Of a stretch of 64,000 nucleotides of DNA, positions 1-9,581 are shown piece after piece; position 1 is the stretch's first letter; each line of letters begins with the position of its first letter. Where the stretch lies: the NCBI GenBank assembly GCA_033782935.1, contig JAWQEG010000360.1, forward strand, positions 1,054,001 through 1,118,000. The letters are read 5' to 3'. Source of the DNA: Petrolisthes cinctipes (taxonomy: Eukaryota > Arthropoda > Malacostraca > Decapoda > Porcellanidae). The position numbers and the translations under genes were made by a program. The notes under the pieces were generated by a model, which saw only the letters and a program-made list of their open reading frames with translations, did not search any database and was not told the DNA's origin.

Positions 1-57
1 GTATTTTGAAAATATTCTAGCACTGTGTAGGCATGTACAGATTGCTTCTGGGACCCC

Positions 58-145
58 AAAATATTGAATTTTCGGGTGTTTTGAGCCTGAATTTGAGATA
101 TAAACGGGTACAGAAGATACATGCACATATTGACTTTGGGCATCT
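58..145 (+). repeat. Half-monomer H1 (88 bp)
   Basis: This segment starts AAAATATTGAATTTTC and ends at GGGCATCT. It aligns with the following 88 bp (146-233): AAAATAT, GATTTTC/GAATTTTC, TGTTTTG, GCCTG, then CATGCACATATTG against CATGTACAGATTG, and a GGG triplet near the end. By hand I judge about 60-65% identity with few gaps. H1 carries the CENP-B-box-like motif and the segment that is deleted in C monomers. Confidence 0.8.
93..109 (+). promoter_or_regulatory. Degenerate CENP-B-box-like motif
   Basis: TTGAGATATAAACGGGT matches 7 of the 9 fixed positions of the minimal CENP-B box NTTCGNNNNANNCGGGN. T, G, A and CGGG match; the internal TC reads GA. The motif occurs in every A and B monomer (for example 269-285) and is cut out of C monomers by their 29-bp deletion. 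Two core mismatches make binding by a canonical CENP-B protein doubtful; the match may be chance. Confidence 0.3.
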
Positions 146-233
146 AAAATATCGATTTTCAGCATGTTTTGGGCCTGTATTTTGAAAATACTCTAACACT
201 GAGTAGGCATGTACAGATTGCTTCTGGGACCCC
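146..233 (+). repeat. Half-monomer H2 (88 bp)
   Basis: This is the second half-repeat, running across the arbitrary monomer boundary at 176/177. Its start lies exactly 88 bp after H1, half of 176. H2 contains the palindrome GTATTTTGAAAATAC and the small-deletion hotspot at GTGTAGGCAT. The extant monomer therefore looks like a fixed dimer of an older unit of about 88 bp. Confidence 0.8.
177..191. other. 15-bp palindrome GTATTTTGAAAATAC
   Basis: Perfect inverted repeat: 7-bp arms GTATTTT/AAAATAC around a single G. It recurs at the start of most B1 and all C monomers, for example 354-368 and 845-859. Such dyads can extrude small hairpins; no function is shown here. Confidence 0.9.
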
Positions 234-353
234 AAAATATTGAATTTTCGGGTGTTTTGAGCCTGAATTTGAGATATAAACGGGTACTGAAGATGCATGC
301 ACATATCGACTTTTGTGCACCTAAAAGATCGATTTTCAGTATGTTTTGAGCAT
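177..353 (+). repeat. B1-type monomer, 177 bp
   Basis: B1 differs from A by TCTAACACTGAG, GTACTGAAGATGCATGCAC, CGACTTTTGTGCACC and TCAGTATGTTTTGAGCAT. It is one base longer than A because of an extra T in the CTTTT run. It contains the self-complementary octamer TGCATGCA, which A monomers lack because they read TACATGCA. It has four CpGs. Confidence 0.95.
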
Positions 354-501
354 GTATTTTGAAAATACTCTAACACGGAGTAGGCATGTACAGATCGCTT
401 CTGGGACCCCTAAATATCGAATTTTCGGGTGTTTTGGGACTGAATTTGAGATATCGACTTTTTGGCACCTAAAAGATCGATTTTTAGCATGTTTTTAGCC
501 T
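354..501 (+). repeat. C1-type monomer, 148 bp (29-bp internal deletion)
   Basis: C1 aligns with B over its full length except that 29 bp are missing after GAGATAT (junction at 451-454). The equivalent segment in B1 lies at 278-306. ATAT occurs at both edges of the missing segment, so the deletion has 4-bp microhomology. 177 minus 29 gives exactly 148. C monomers also carry ACGGAG, GGGACTGAATTTG, TTTTTAGCATGTTTTTAGCCT. This class closes almost every trimer. Confidence 0.95.
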
Positions 502-516
502 ATATTTTGAAAATAT
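502..516. other. Covariant palindrome ATATTTTGAAAATAT at the A start
   Basis: At the start of A monomers both outer bases of the dyad have changed together (G to A and C to T), so the 7-bp arms remain perfectly complementary. Exceptions exist: GTATTTTGAAAATAT at 1, 1643 and 4453, and GAATTTTG at B2 starts. Confidence 0.85.
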
Positions 517-667
517 TCTAGCACTGTACAGATTGCTTCTGGGACCCCAAAATATTGAATTTTTGGGTGTTTTGAGCCTGAATTTGAGATATAAACGGGT
601 ACAGAAGATACATGCACATATTGACTTTGGGCACCAAAAATATCGATTTTCAGCATGTTTTGGGCCT

Positions 668-844
668 GAATTTTGAAAATACTCTAACACGGAGTAGGCA
701 TGTACAGATCGCTTCTGGGACCCCAAAATATCGAATTTTCGGGTGTTTAGGGCCAGAATTTGAGATATAAACGGGTACAGAAGATGCATGCACATATCGA
801 CTTTTGGGCACCTAAAAGATCGATTTTCAGTATGTTTTTGGCCT
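668..844 (+). repeat. B2-type monomer, 177 bp, CpG-rich
   Basis: B2 has seven CpGs: ACGGAG, GATCGC, ATCGAA, TTCGGG, AACGGG, ATCGAC and GATCGAT. A1 has three. Diagnostic bases are GTGTTTAGGGCCAGAATTTG, GTACAGAAGATGCATGCAC and GTATGTTTTTGGCCT. It starts GAATTTTGAAAATAC, so one base pair of the 15-bp palindrome is broken. Confidence 0.93.
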
Positions 845-992
845 GTATTTTGAAAATACTCTAACACGGAGTAGGCATGTACAGATACCTTCTGGGACTT
901 CTAAATATCGAATTTTCGGGTGTTTTGGGACTGAATTTGAGATATCGATTTTTTGGCACCTAAAATGTCGATTTTTAGCATGTTTTTAGCCT
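845..992 (+). repeat. C2-type monomer, 148 bp
   Basis: C2 carries the same 29-bp deletion as C1 but has AGATACCTTCTGGGACNTCTAAATATCG and GATATCGATTTTTTGGCACCTAAAATGTCG. C2 therefore has its own set of substitutions while sharing the deletion junction, so the deletion predates the C1/C2 split. Confidence 0.93.
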
Positions 993-1169
993 ATATTTTG
1001 AAAATATTCTAGCACTGTGTAGGCATGTACAGATTGCTTCTGGGACCCCAAAATATTGAATTTTCGGGTGTTTTGAGCCTGAATTTGAGATATAAACGGA
1101 TACTGAAGATGCATGCACATATCGACTTTTGTGCACCTAAAAGATCGATTTTCAGTATGTTTTGAGCAT
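993..1169 (+). repeat. A/B1 hybrid monomer
   Basis: It begins as A (ATTCTAGCACTGTG) and ends as B1 (TACTGAAGATGCATGC, GTGCACC, GAGCAT), for a total of 177 bp. It lies at the join of the shortened HOR-a copy and is the expected product of unequal exchange between an A and a downstream B in register. Confidence 0.85.
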
Positions 1170-1642
1170 GTATTTTGAAAATACTCTAACACCGAGTAGG
1201 CATGTACAGATCGCTTCTGGGACCCCTAAATATCGAATTTTCTGGTGTTTTGGGACTGAATTTGAGATATCGACTTTTTGGCACCTAAAAGATCGATTTT
1301 TAGCATGTTTTTAGCCTATATTTTGAAAATATTCTAGCACTGAGTAGGCATGTACAGATCGCTTCTGGGACCCCAAAATATCGAATTTTCGGGTGTTTAG
1401 GGCCAGAATTTGAGATATAAACGGGTACAGAAGATGCATGCACATATCGACTTTTGGGCACCTAAAAGATCGATTTTCAGTATGTTTTTGGCCTGTATTT
1501 TGAAAATACTCTAACACGGAGTAGGCATGTACAGATACCTTCTGGGACTTCTAAATATCGAATTTTCGGGTGTTTTGGGACTGAATTTGAGATATCGATT
1601 TTTTGGCACCTAAAATGTCGATTTTTAGCATGTTTTTAGCCT

Positions 1643-4452
1643 GTATTTTGAAAATATTCTAGCACTGTGTAGGCATGTACAGATTGCTTCTGGGACCCCA
1701 AAATATTGAATTTTCGGGTGTTTTGAGCCTGAATTTGAGATATAAACGGGTACAGAAGATACATGCACATATTGACTTTGGGCATCTAAAATATCGATTT
1801 TCAGCATGTTTTGGGCCTGTATTTTGAAAATACTCTAACACTGAGTAGGCATGTACAGATTGCTTCTGGGACCCCAAAATATTGAATTTTCGGGTGTTTT
1901 GAGCCTGAATTTGAGATATAAACGGGTACTGAAGATGCATGCACATATCGACTTTTGTGCACCTAAAAGATCGATTTTCAGTATGTTTTGAGCATGTATT
2001 TTGAAAATACTCTAACACGGAGTAGGCATGTACAGATCGCTTCTGGGACCCCTAAATATCGAATTTTCGGGTGTTTTGGGACTGAATTTGAGATATCGAC
2101 TTTTTGGCACCTAAAAGATCGATTTTTAGCATGTTTTTAGCCTATATTTTGAAAATATTCTAGCACTGTACAGATTGCTTCTGGGACCCCAAAATATTGA
2201 ATTTTTGGGTGTTTTGAGCCTGAATTTGAGATATAAACGGGTACAGAAGATACATGCACATATTGACTTTGGGCACCAAAAATATCGATTTTCAGCATGT
2301 TTTGGGCCTGAATTTTGAAAATACTCTAACACGGAGTAGGCATGTACAGATCGCTTCTGGGACCCCAAAATATCGAATTTTCGGGTGTTTAGGGCCAGAA
2401 TTTGAGATATAAACGGGTACAGAAGATGCATGCACATATCGACTTTTGGGCACCTAAAAGATCGATTTTCAGTATGTTTTTGGCCTGTATTTTGAAAATA
2501 CTCTAACACGGAGTAGGCATGTACAGATACCTTCTGGGACTTCTAAATATCGATTTTTCGGGTGTTTTGGGACTGAATTTGAGATATCGATTTTTTGGCA
2601 CCTAAAATGTCGATTTTTAGCATGTTTTTAGCCTATATTTTGAAAATATTCCAGCACTGTGTAGGCATGTACAGATTGCTTCTGGGACCCGAAAATATTG
2701 AATTTTCGGGTGTTTTGAGCCTGAATTTGAGATATAAACGGGTACAGAAGATACATGCACATATTGACTTTTTGCAACAAAAATATCGATTTTCAGCATC
2801 TTTTGGGCCTGTATTTTGAAAATACTCTAACACTGAGTAGGCATGTACAGATTGCTTCTGGGACCCCAAAATATTGAATTTTCGGGTGTTTTGAGCCTGA
2901 ATTTGAGATATAAACGGGTACTGAAGATGCATGCACATATCGACTTTTGTGCACCTAAAAGATCGATTTTCAGTATGTTTTGAGCATGTATTTTGAAAAT
3001 ACTCTAACACGGAGTAGGCATGTACAGATCGCTTCTGGGACCCCTAAATATCGAATTTTCGGGTGTTTTGGGACTGAATTTGAGATATCGACTTTTTGGC
3101 ACATAAAAGATCGATTTTTAGCATGTTTTTAGCCTATATTTTGAAAATATTCTAGCACTGTACAGATTGCTTCTGGGACCCCAAAATATTGAATTTTCGG
3201 GTGTTTTGAGCCTGAATTTGAGATATAAACGGGTACAGAAGATACATGCACATATTGACTTTGGGCACCAAAAATATCGATTTTCAGCATGTTTTGGGCC
3301 TGAATTTTGAAAATACTCTAACACGGAGTAGGCATGTACAGATCGCTTCTGGGACCCCAAAATATCGAATTTTCGGGTGTTTAGGGCCAGAATTTGAGAT
3401 ATAAACGGGTACAGAAGATGCATGCACATATCGACTTTTGGGCACCTAAAAGATCGATTTTCAGTATGTTTTTGGCCTGTATTTTGAAAATACTCTAACA
3501 CGGAGTAGGCATGTACAGATACCTTCTGGGACCTCTAAATATCGATTTTTCGGGTGTTTTGGGACTGAATTTGAGATATCGATTTTTTGGCACCTAAAAT
3601 GTCGATTTTTAGCATGTTTTTAGCCTATATTTTGAAAATATTCTAGCACTGTGTAGGCATGTACAGATTGCTTCTGGGACCCCAAAATATTGAATTTTCG
3701 GGTGTTTTGAGCCTGAATTTGAGATATAAACGGGTACAGAAGATACATGCACATATTGACTTTGGGCATCTAAAATATCGATTTTCAGCATGTTTTGGGC
3801 CTGTATTTTGAAAATACTCTAACACTGAGTAGGCATGTACAGATTGCTTCTGGGACCCCAAAATTTTGAATTTTCGGGTGTTTTGAGCCTGAATTTGAGA
3901 TATAAACGGATACTGAAGATGCATGCACATATCGACTTTTGTGCACCTAAAAGATCGATTTTCAGTATGTTTTGAGCATGTATTTTGAAAATACTCTAAC
4001 ACCGAGTAGGCATGTACAGATCGCTTCTGGGACCCCTAAATATCGAATTTTCTGGTGTTTTGGGACTGAATTTGAGATATCGACTTTTTGGCACCTAAAA
4101 GATCGATTTTTAGCATGTTTTTAGCCTATATTTTGAAAATATTCTAGCACTGAGTAGGCATGTACAGATCGCTTCTGGGACCCCAAAATATCGAATTTTC
4201 GGGTGTTTAGGGCCAGAATTTGAGATATAAACGGGTACAGAAGATGCATGCACATATCGACTTTTGGGCACCTAAAAGATCGATTTTCAGTATGTTTTTG
4301 GCCTGTATTTTGAAAATACTCTAACACGGAGTAGGCATGTACAGATACCTTCTGGGACTTCTAAATATCGAATTTTCGGGTGTTTTGGGACTGAATTTGA
4401 GATATCGATTTTTTGGCACCTAAAATGTCGATTTTTAGCATGTTTTTAGCCT
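1643..4452 (+). repeat. HOR-a copy 1, 2810 bp, 17 monomers
   Basis: Tiles: T1 501 (1643), T2' 491 (2144), T1* 501 (2635), T2' 491 (3136), T1 501 (3627) and dimer A/B2-C2 325 (4128). T1* is marked by GACTTTTTGCAACAAAAAT at 2767 and AGCATCTTTTGGG. The sum is exactly 2810. A private change AAAATTTTGAATT at about 3862 separates it from copy 2. Confidence 0.93.
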
Positions 4453-7262
4453 GTATTTTGAAAATATTCTAGCACTGTGTAGGCATGTACAGATTGCTTC
4501 TGGGACCCCAAAATATTGAATTTTCGGGTGTTTTGAGCCTGAATTTGAGATATAAACGGGTACAGAAGATACATGCACATATTGACTTTGGGCATCTAAA
4601 ATATCGATTTTCAGCATGTTTTGGGCCTGTATTTTGAAAATACTCTAACACTGAGTAGGCATGTACAGATTGCTTCTGGGACCCCAAAATATTGAATTTT
4701 CGGGTGTTTTGAGCCTGAATTTGAGATATAAACGGGTACTGAAGATGCATGCACATATCGACTTTTGTGCACCTAAAAGATCGATTTTCAGTATGTTTTG
4801 AGCATGTATTTTGAAAATACTCTAACACGGAGTAGGCATGTACAGATCGCTTCTGGGACCCCTAAATATCGAATTTTCGGGTGTTTTGGGACTGAATTTG
4901 AGATATCGACTTTTTGGCACCTAAAAGATCGATTTTTAGCATGTTTTTAGCCTATATTTTGAAAATATTCTAGCACTGTACAGATTGCTTCTGGGACCCC
5001 AAAATATTGAATTTTTGGGTGTTTTGAGCCTGAATTTGAGATATAAACGGGTACAGAAGATACATGCACATATTGACTTTGGGCACCAAAAATATCGATT
5101 TTCAGCATGTTTTGGGCCTGAATTTTGAAAATACTCTAACACGGAGTAGGCATGTACAGATCGCTTCTGGGACCCCAAAATATCGAATTTTCGGGTGTTT
5201 AGGGCCAGAATTTGAGATATAAACGGGTACAGAAGATGCATGCACATATCGACTTTTGGGCACCTAAAAGATCGATTTTCAGTATGTTTTTGGCCTGTAT
5301 TTTGAAAATACTCTAACACGGAATAGGCATGTACAGATACCTTCTGGGACCTCTAAATATCGAATTTTCGGGTGTTTTGGGACTGAATTTGAGATATCGA
5401 TTTTTTGGCACCTAAAATGTCGATTTTTAGCATGTTTTTAGCCTATATTTTGAAAATATTCTAGCACTGTGTAGGCATGTACAGATTGCTTCTGGGACCC
5501 CAAAATATTGAATTTTCGGGTGTTTTGAGCCTGAATTTGAGATATAAACGGGTACAGAAGATACATGCACATATTGACTTTTTGCAACAAAAATATCGAT
5601 TTTCAGCATCTTTTGGGCCTGTATTTTGAAAATACTCTAACACTGAGTAGGCATGTACAGATTGCTTCTGGGACCCCAAAATATTGAATTTTCGGGTGTT
5701 TTGAGCCTGAATTTGAGATATAAACGGGTACTGAAGATGCATGCACATATCGACTTTTGTGCACCTAAAAGATCGATTTTCAGTATGTTTTGAGCATGTA
5801 TTTTGAAAATACTCTAACACGGAGTAGGCATGTACAGATCGCTTCTGGGACCCCTAAATATCGAATTTTCGGGTGTTTTGGGACTGAATTTGAGATATCG
5901 ACTTTTTGGCACATAAAAGATCGATTTTTAGCATGTTTTTAGCCTATATTTTGAAAATATTCTAGCACTGTACAGATTGCTTCTGGGACCCCAAAATATT
6001 GAATTTTCGGGTGTTTTGAGCCTGAATTTGAGATATAAACGGGTACAGAAGATACACGCACATATTGACTTTGGGCACCAAAAATATCGATTTTCAGCAT
6101 GTTTTGGGCCTGAATTTTGAAAATACTCTAACACGGAGTAGGCATGTACAGATCGCTTCTGGGACCCCAAAATATCGAATTTTCGGGTGTTTAGGGCCAG
6201 AATTTGAGATATAAACTGGTACAGAAGATGCATGCACATATCGACTTTTGGGCACCTAAAAGATCGATTTTCAGTATGTTTTTGGCCTGTATTTTGAAAA
6301 TACTCTAACACGGAGTAGGCATGTACAGATACCTTCTGGGACCTCTAAATATCGATTTTTCGGGTGTTTTGGGACTGAATTTGAGATATCGATTTTTTGG
6401 CACCTAAAATGTCGATTTTTAGCATGTTTTTAGCCTATATTTTGAAAATATTCTAGCACTGTGTAGGCATGTACAGATTGCTTCTGGGACCCCAAAATAT
6501 TGAATTTTCGGGTGTTTTGAGCCTGAATTTGAGATATAAACGGGTACAGAAGATACATGCACATATTGACTTTGGGCATCTAAAATATCGATTTTCAGCA
6601 TGTTTTGGGCCTGTATTTTGAAAATACTCTAACACTGAGTAGGCATGTACAGATTGCTTCTGGGACCCCAAAATATTGAATTTTCGGGTGTTTTGAGCCT
6701 GAATTTGAGATATAAACGGATACTGAAGATGCATGCACATATCGACTTTTGTGCACCTAAAAGATCGATTTTCAGTATGTTTTGAGCATGTATTTTGAAA
6801 ATACTCTAACACCGAGTAGGCATGTACAGATCGCTTCTGGGACCCCTAAATATCGAATTTTCTGGTGTTTTGGGACTGAATTTGAGATATCGACTTTTTG
6901 GCACCTAAAAGATCGATTTTTAGCATGTTTTTAGCCTATATTTTGAAAATATTCTAGCACTGAGTAGGCATGTACAGATCGCTTCTGGGACCCCAAAATA
7001 TCGAATTTTCGGGTGTTTAGGGCCAGAATTTGAGATATAAACGGGTACAGAAGATGCATGCACATATCGACTTTTGGGCACCTAAAAGATCGATTTTCAG
7101 TATGTTTTTGGCCTGTATTTTGAAAATACTCTAACACGGAGTAGGCATGTACAGATACCTTCTGGGACTTCTAAATATCGAATTTTCGGGTGTTTTGGGA
7201 CTGAATTTGAGATATCGATTTTTTGGCACCTAAAATGTCGATTTTTAGCATGTTTTTAGCCT
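4453..7262 (+). repeat. HOR-a copy 2, 2810 bp, 17 monomers
   Basis: It has the same six-tile order and spacing as copy 1 (starts 4453, 4954, 5445, 5946, 6437 and 6938). The rare TTTTTGCAAC variant recurs at 5577, exactly 2810 bp from copy 1. Only scattered single-base differences were seen, such as GGAATAGGC near 5320, so the duplication is recent or kept homogeneous. Confidence 0.93.
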
Positions 7263-9581
7263 ATATTTTGAAAATATTCTAGCACTGTGTAGGCATGTAC
7301 AGATTGCTTCTGGGACCCCAAAATATTGAATTTTCGGGTGTTTTGAGCCTGAATTTGAGGTATAAACGGGTACAGAAGATACATGCACATATTGACTTTG
7401 GGCATCTAAAATATCGATTTTCAGCATGTTTTGGGCCTGTATTTTGAAAATACTCTAACACTGAGTAGGCATGTACAGATTGCTTCTGGGACCCCAAAAT
7501 ATTGAATTTTCGGGTGTTTTGAGCCTGAATTTGAGATATAAACGGGTACTGAAGATGCATGCACATATCGACTTTTGTGCACCTAAAAGATCGATTTTCA
7601 GTATGTTTTGAGCATGTATTTTGAAAATACTCTAACACGGAGTAGGCATGTACAGATCGCTTCTGGGACCCCTAAATATCGAATTTTCGGGTGTTTTGGG
7701 ACTGAATTTGAGATATCGACTTTTTGGCACATAAAAGATCGATTTTTAGCATGTTTTTAGCCTATATTTTGAAAATATTCTAGCACTGTACAGATTGCTT
7801 CTGGGACCCCAAAATATTGAATTTTCGGGTGTTTTGAGCCTGAATTTGAGATATAAACGGGTACAGAAGATACATGCACATATTGACTTTGGGCACCAAA
7901 AATATCGATTTTCAGCATGTTTTGGGCCTGAATTTTGAAAATACTCTAACACGGAGTAGGCATGTACAGATCGCTTCTGGGACCCCAAAATATCGAATTT
8001 TCGGGTGTTTAGGGCCAGAATTTGAGATATAAACGGGTACAGAAGAAGCATGCACATATCGACTTTTGGGCACCTAAAAGATCGATTTTCAGTATGTTTT
8101 TGGCCTGTATTTTGAAAATACTCTAACACGGAGTAGACATGTACAGATACCTTCTGGGACCTCTAAATATCGAATTTTCGGGTGTTTTGGGACTGAATTT
8201 GAGATATCGATTTTTTGGCACCTAAAATGTCGATTTTTAGCATGTTTTTAGCCTATATTTTGGAAATATTCTAGCACTGTGTAGGCATGTTCAGATTGCT
8301 TCTGGGACCCCAAAATATTGGTTTTTCGGGTGTTTTGAGCCTGAATTTGAGATATAAACGGGTACAGAAGATACATGCACATATTGACTTTGGGCACCAA
8401 AAATATCGATTTTCAGCATGTTTTGGGCCTGAATTTTGAAAATACTCTAACACGGAGTAGGCATGTACAGATCGCTTCTGGGACCCCAAAATATCGATTT
8501 TTCGGGTGTTTAGGGCCAGAATTTGAGATATAAACGGGTACAGAAGATGCATGCACATATCGACTTTTGGGCACCTAAAAGATCGATTTTCAGTATGTTT
8601 TTGGCCTGTATTTTGAAAATACTCTAACACGGAGTAGGCATGTACAGATACCTTCTGGGACCTCTAAATATCGATTTTTTGGGTGTTTTGGGACTGAATT
8701 TGAGATATCGATTTTTTGGCACCTAAAATGTCGATTTTTAGCATGTTTTTAGCCTATATTTTGAAAATATTCTAGCACTGTGTAGGCATGTACAGATTGC
8801 TTCTGGGACCCCAAAATATTGAGTTTTCGGGTGTTTTGAGCCTGAATTTGAGATATAAACGGGTACAGAAGATACATGCACATATTGACTTTGGGCATCT
8901 AAAATATCGATTTTCAGCATGTTTTGGGCCTGTATTTTGAAAATACTCTAACACTGAGTAGGCATGTACAGATTGCTTCTGGGACCCCAAAATATTGAAT
9001 TTTCGGGTGTTTTGAGCCTGAATTTGAGATATAAACGGGTACTGAAGATGCATGCACATATCGACTTTTGTGCACCTAAAAGATCGATTTTCAGTATGTT
9101 TTGAGCATGTATTTTGAAAATACTCTAACACGGAGTAGGCATGTACAGATCGCTTCTGGGACCCCTAAATATCGAATTTTCGGGTGTTTTGGGACTGAAT
9201 TTGAGATATCGACTTTTTGGCACCTAAAAGATCGATTTTTAGCATGTTTTTAGCCTATATTTTGAAAATATTCTAGCACTGAGTAGGCATGTACAGATCG
9301 CTTCTGGGACCCCAAAATATCGAATTTTCGGGTGTTTAGGGCCAGAATTTGAGATATAAACGGGTACAGAAGATGCATGCACATATCGACTTTTGGGCAC
9401 CTAAAAGATCGATTTTCAGTATGTTTTTGGCCTATATTTTGAAAATACTCTAACACGGAGTAGGCATGTACAGATACCTTCTGGGACCTCTAAATATCGA
9501 ATTTTCGGGTGTTTTGGGACTGAATTTGAGATATCGATTTTTTGGCACCTAAAATGTCGATTTTTAGCATGTTTTTAGCCT
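7263..9581 (+). repeat. HOR-a copy 3, 491 bp shorter
   Basis: Tiles: T1 501 (7263), T2' 491 (7764), hybrid A2-B2-C2 501 (8255), T1 501 (8756) and dimer 325 (9257), total 2319. The expected T1* plus T2' pair is replaced by one 501-bp hybrid trimer at 8255-8755, which starts as the longer A and continues as A2. The loss equals one T2' trimer. Confidence 0.9.

Larger units (their letters stand above)
1..176 (+). repeat. A1-type monomer, 176 bp
   Basis: Class A monomers are recognised by ATTCTAGCAC near the start, AGATTGCTTC, ATATTGAATT, AGATACATGCAC and TATTGACTTTGGG. This copy has three CpGs (in TTCGGG, AACGGG and ATCGAT). At three places where other classes have TCG, it has TTG. The A1 subtype ends GGGCATCTAAAATATCG...GGGCCT, whereas A2 has GGGCACCAAAAATATCG. 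Confidence 0.95.
1..501 (+). repeat. Reference 501-bp trimer T1 (A1-B1-C1)
   Basis: This is the basic unit of the array: A1 (1-176), B1 (177-353) and C1 (354-501), 176+177+148 = 501 bp. The same 501-bp spacing recurs throughout, for example at 10083, 10584, 11085, 13080 and 13581. T1 is diagnosed by GGGCATCT in A, TACTGAAGATG and GTGCACC in B, and ACCCCTAAATATCG plus GACTTTTTGGC in C. Here A1 starts GTATTTTG; most other A copies start ATATTTTG. Confidence 0.95.
502..992 (+). repeat. Reference 491-bp trimer T2' (A2'-B2-C2)
   Basis: A2' (502-667, 166 bp), B2 (668-844, 177 bp) and C2 (845-992, 148 bp). A2' reads GCACTGTACAG where full A monomers read GCACTGTGTAGGCATGTACAG, so 10 bp are lost. 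T2 is diagnosed by GGGCACCAAAAAT in A2, GTGTTTAGGGCCAG and CTTTTGGGCACC in B2, and AGATACCTTCTGGGAC plus CCTAAAATGTCG in C2. 491-bp units recur at 2144, 3136, 4954, 5946, 7764 and elsewhere. Confidence 0.95.
1..1642 (+). repeat. HOR-a copy 0, internally shortened
   Basis: Tiles: T1 501 (1), T2' 491 (502), a 325-bp dimer A/B1 hybrid + C1 (993-1317), and a 325-bp dimer A/B2 hybrid + C2 (1318-1642). Positions 1-992 match 1643 onward, and positions from 993 match about 3803 onward. This copy is therefore 1168 bp shorter than the full 2810-bp unit, which equals seven monomers. Shared private bases include ACGGATACTG and ACCGAGTAGG at 1191, 4001 and 6811. Confidence 0.9.

Noticed and set aside
61..75. 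A second CENP-B-box candidate, ATCGAATTTTCGGG in B2 and C monomers
   Set aside because: The spacing between the CG-containing half and CGGG is one base too short, and the required internal A is not aligned.
51..109. RNA polymerase III internal promoter or tRNA-like structure around GGGACCCC and CGGG
   Set aside because: No B-box (GGTTCGANNCC) match and no cloverleaf could be formed by eye.
17..376. Reverse-strand ORFs of 60-131 codons that recur in nearly every trimer and start MLEYFQNT, MLKIDI or MPKSRY
   Set aside because: The same DNA is open in overlapping frames, and related peptides appear in different frames because A and C lengths are not multiples of three. Small indels do not avoid frameshifts. 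No promoter, unique sequence or domain accompanies them. They stay open because the trimer (501 bp) is a multiple of three and the monomer has few reverse-strand stops.
451..456. Restriction-like palindromes GATATC, ATCGAT, TGTACA and TGCATGCA
   Set aside because: They are short, expected in AT-rich DNA, and inherited by every copy of their class. They are useful for mapping ladders but not evidence of function.
2595..2819. Forward-strand ORFs of 60-113 codons (for example here, 15035-15259, 19397-19621 and 61647-61988)
   Set aside because: They are made only of satellite monomers and exist where a single-base change removes a stop or creates an ATG. They have no homology or context of a gene.
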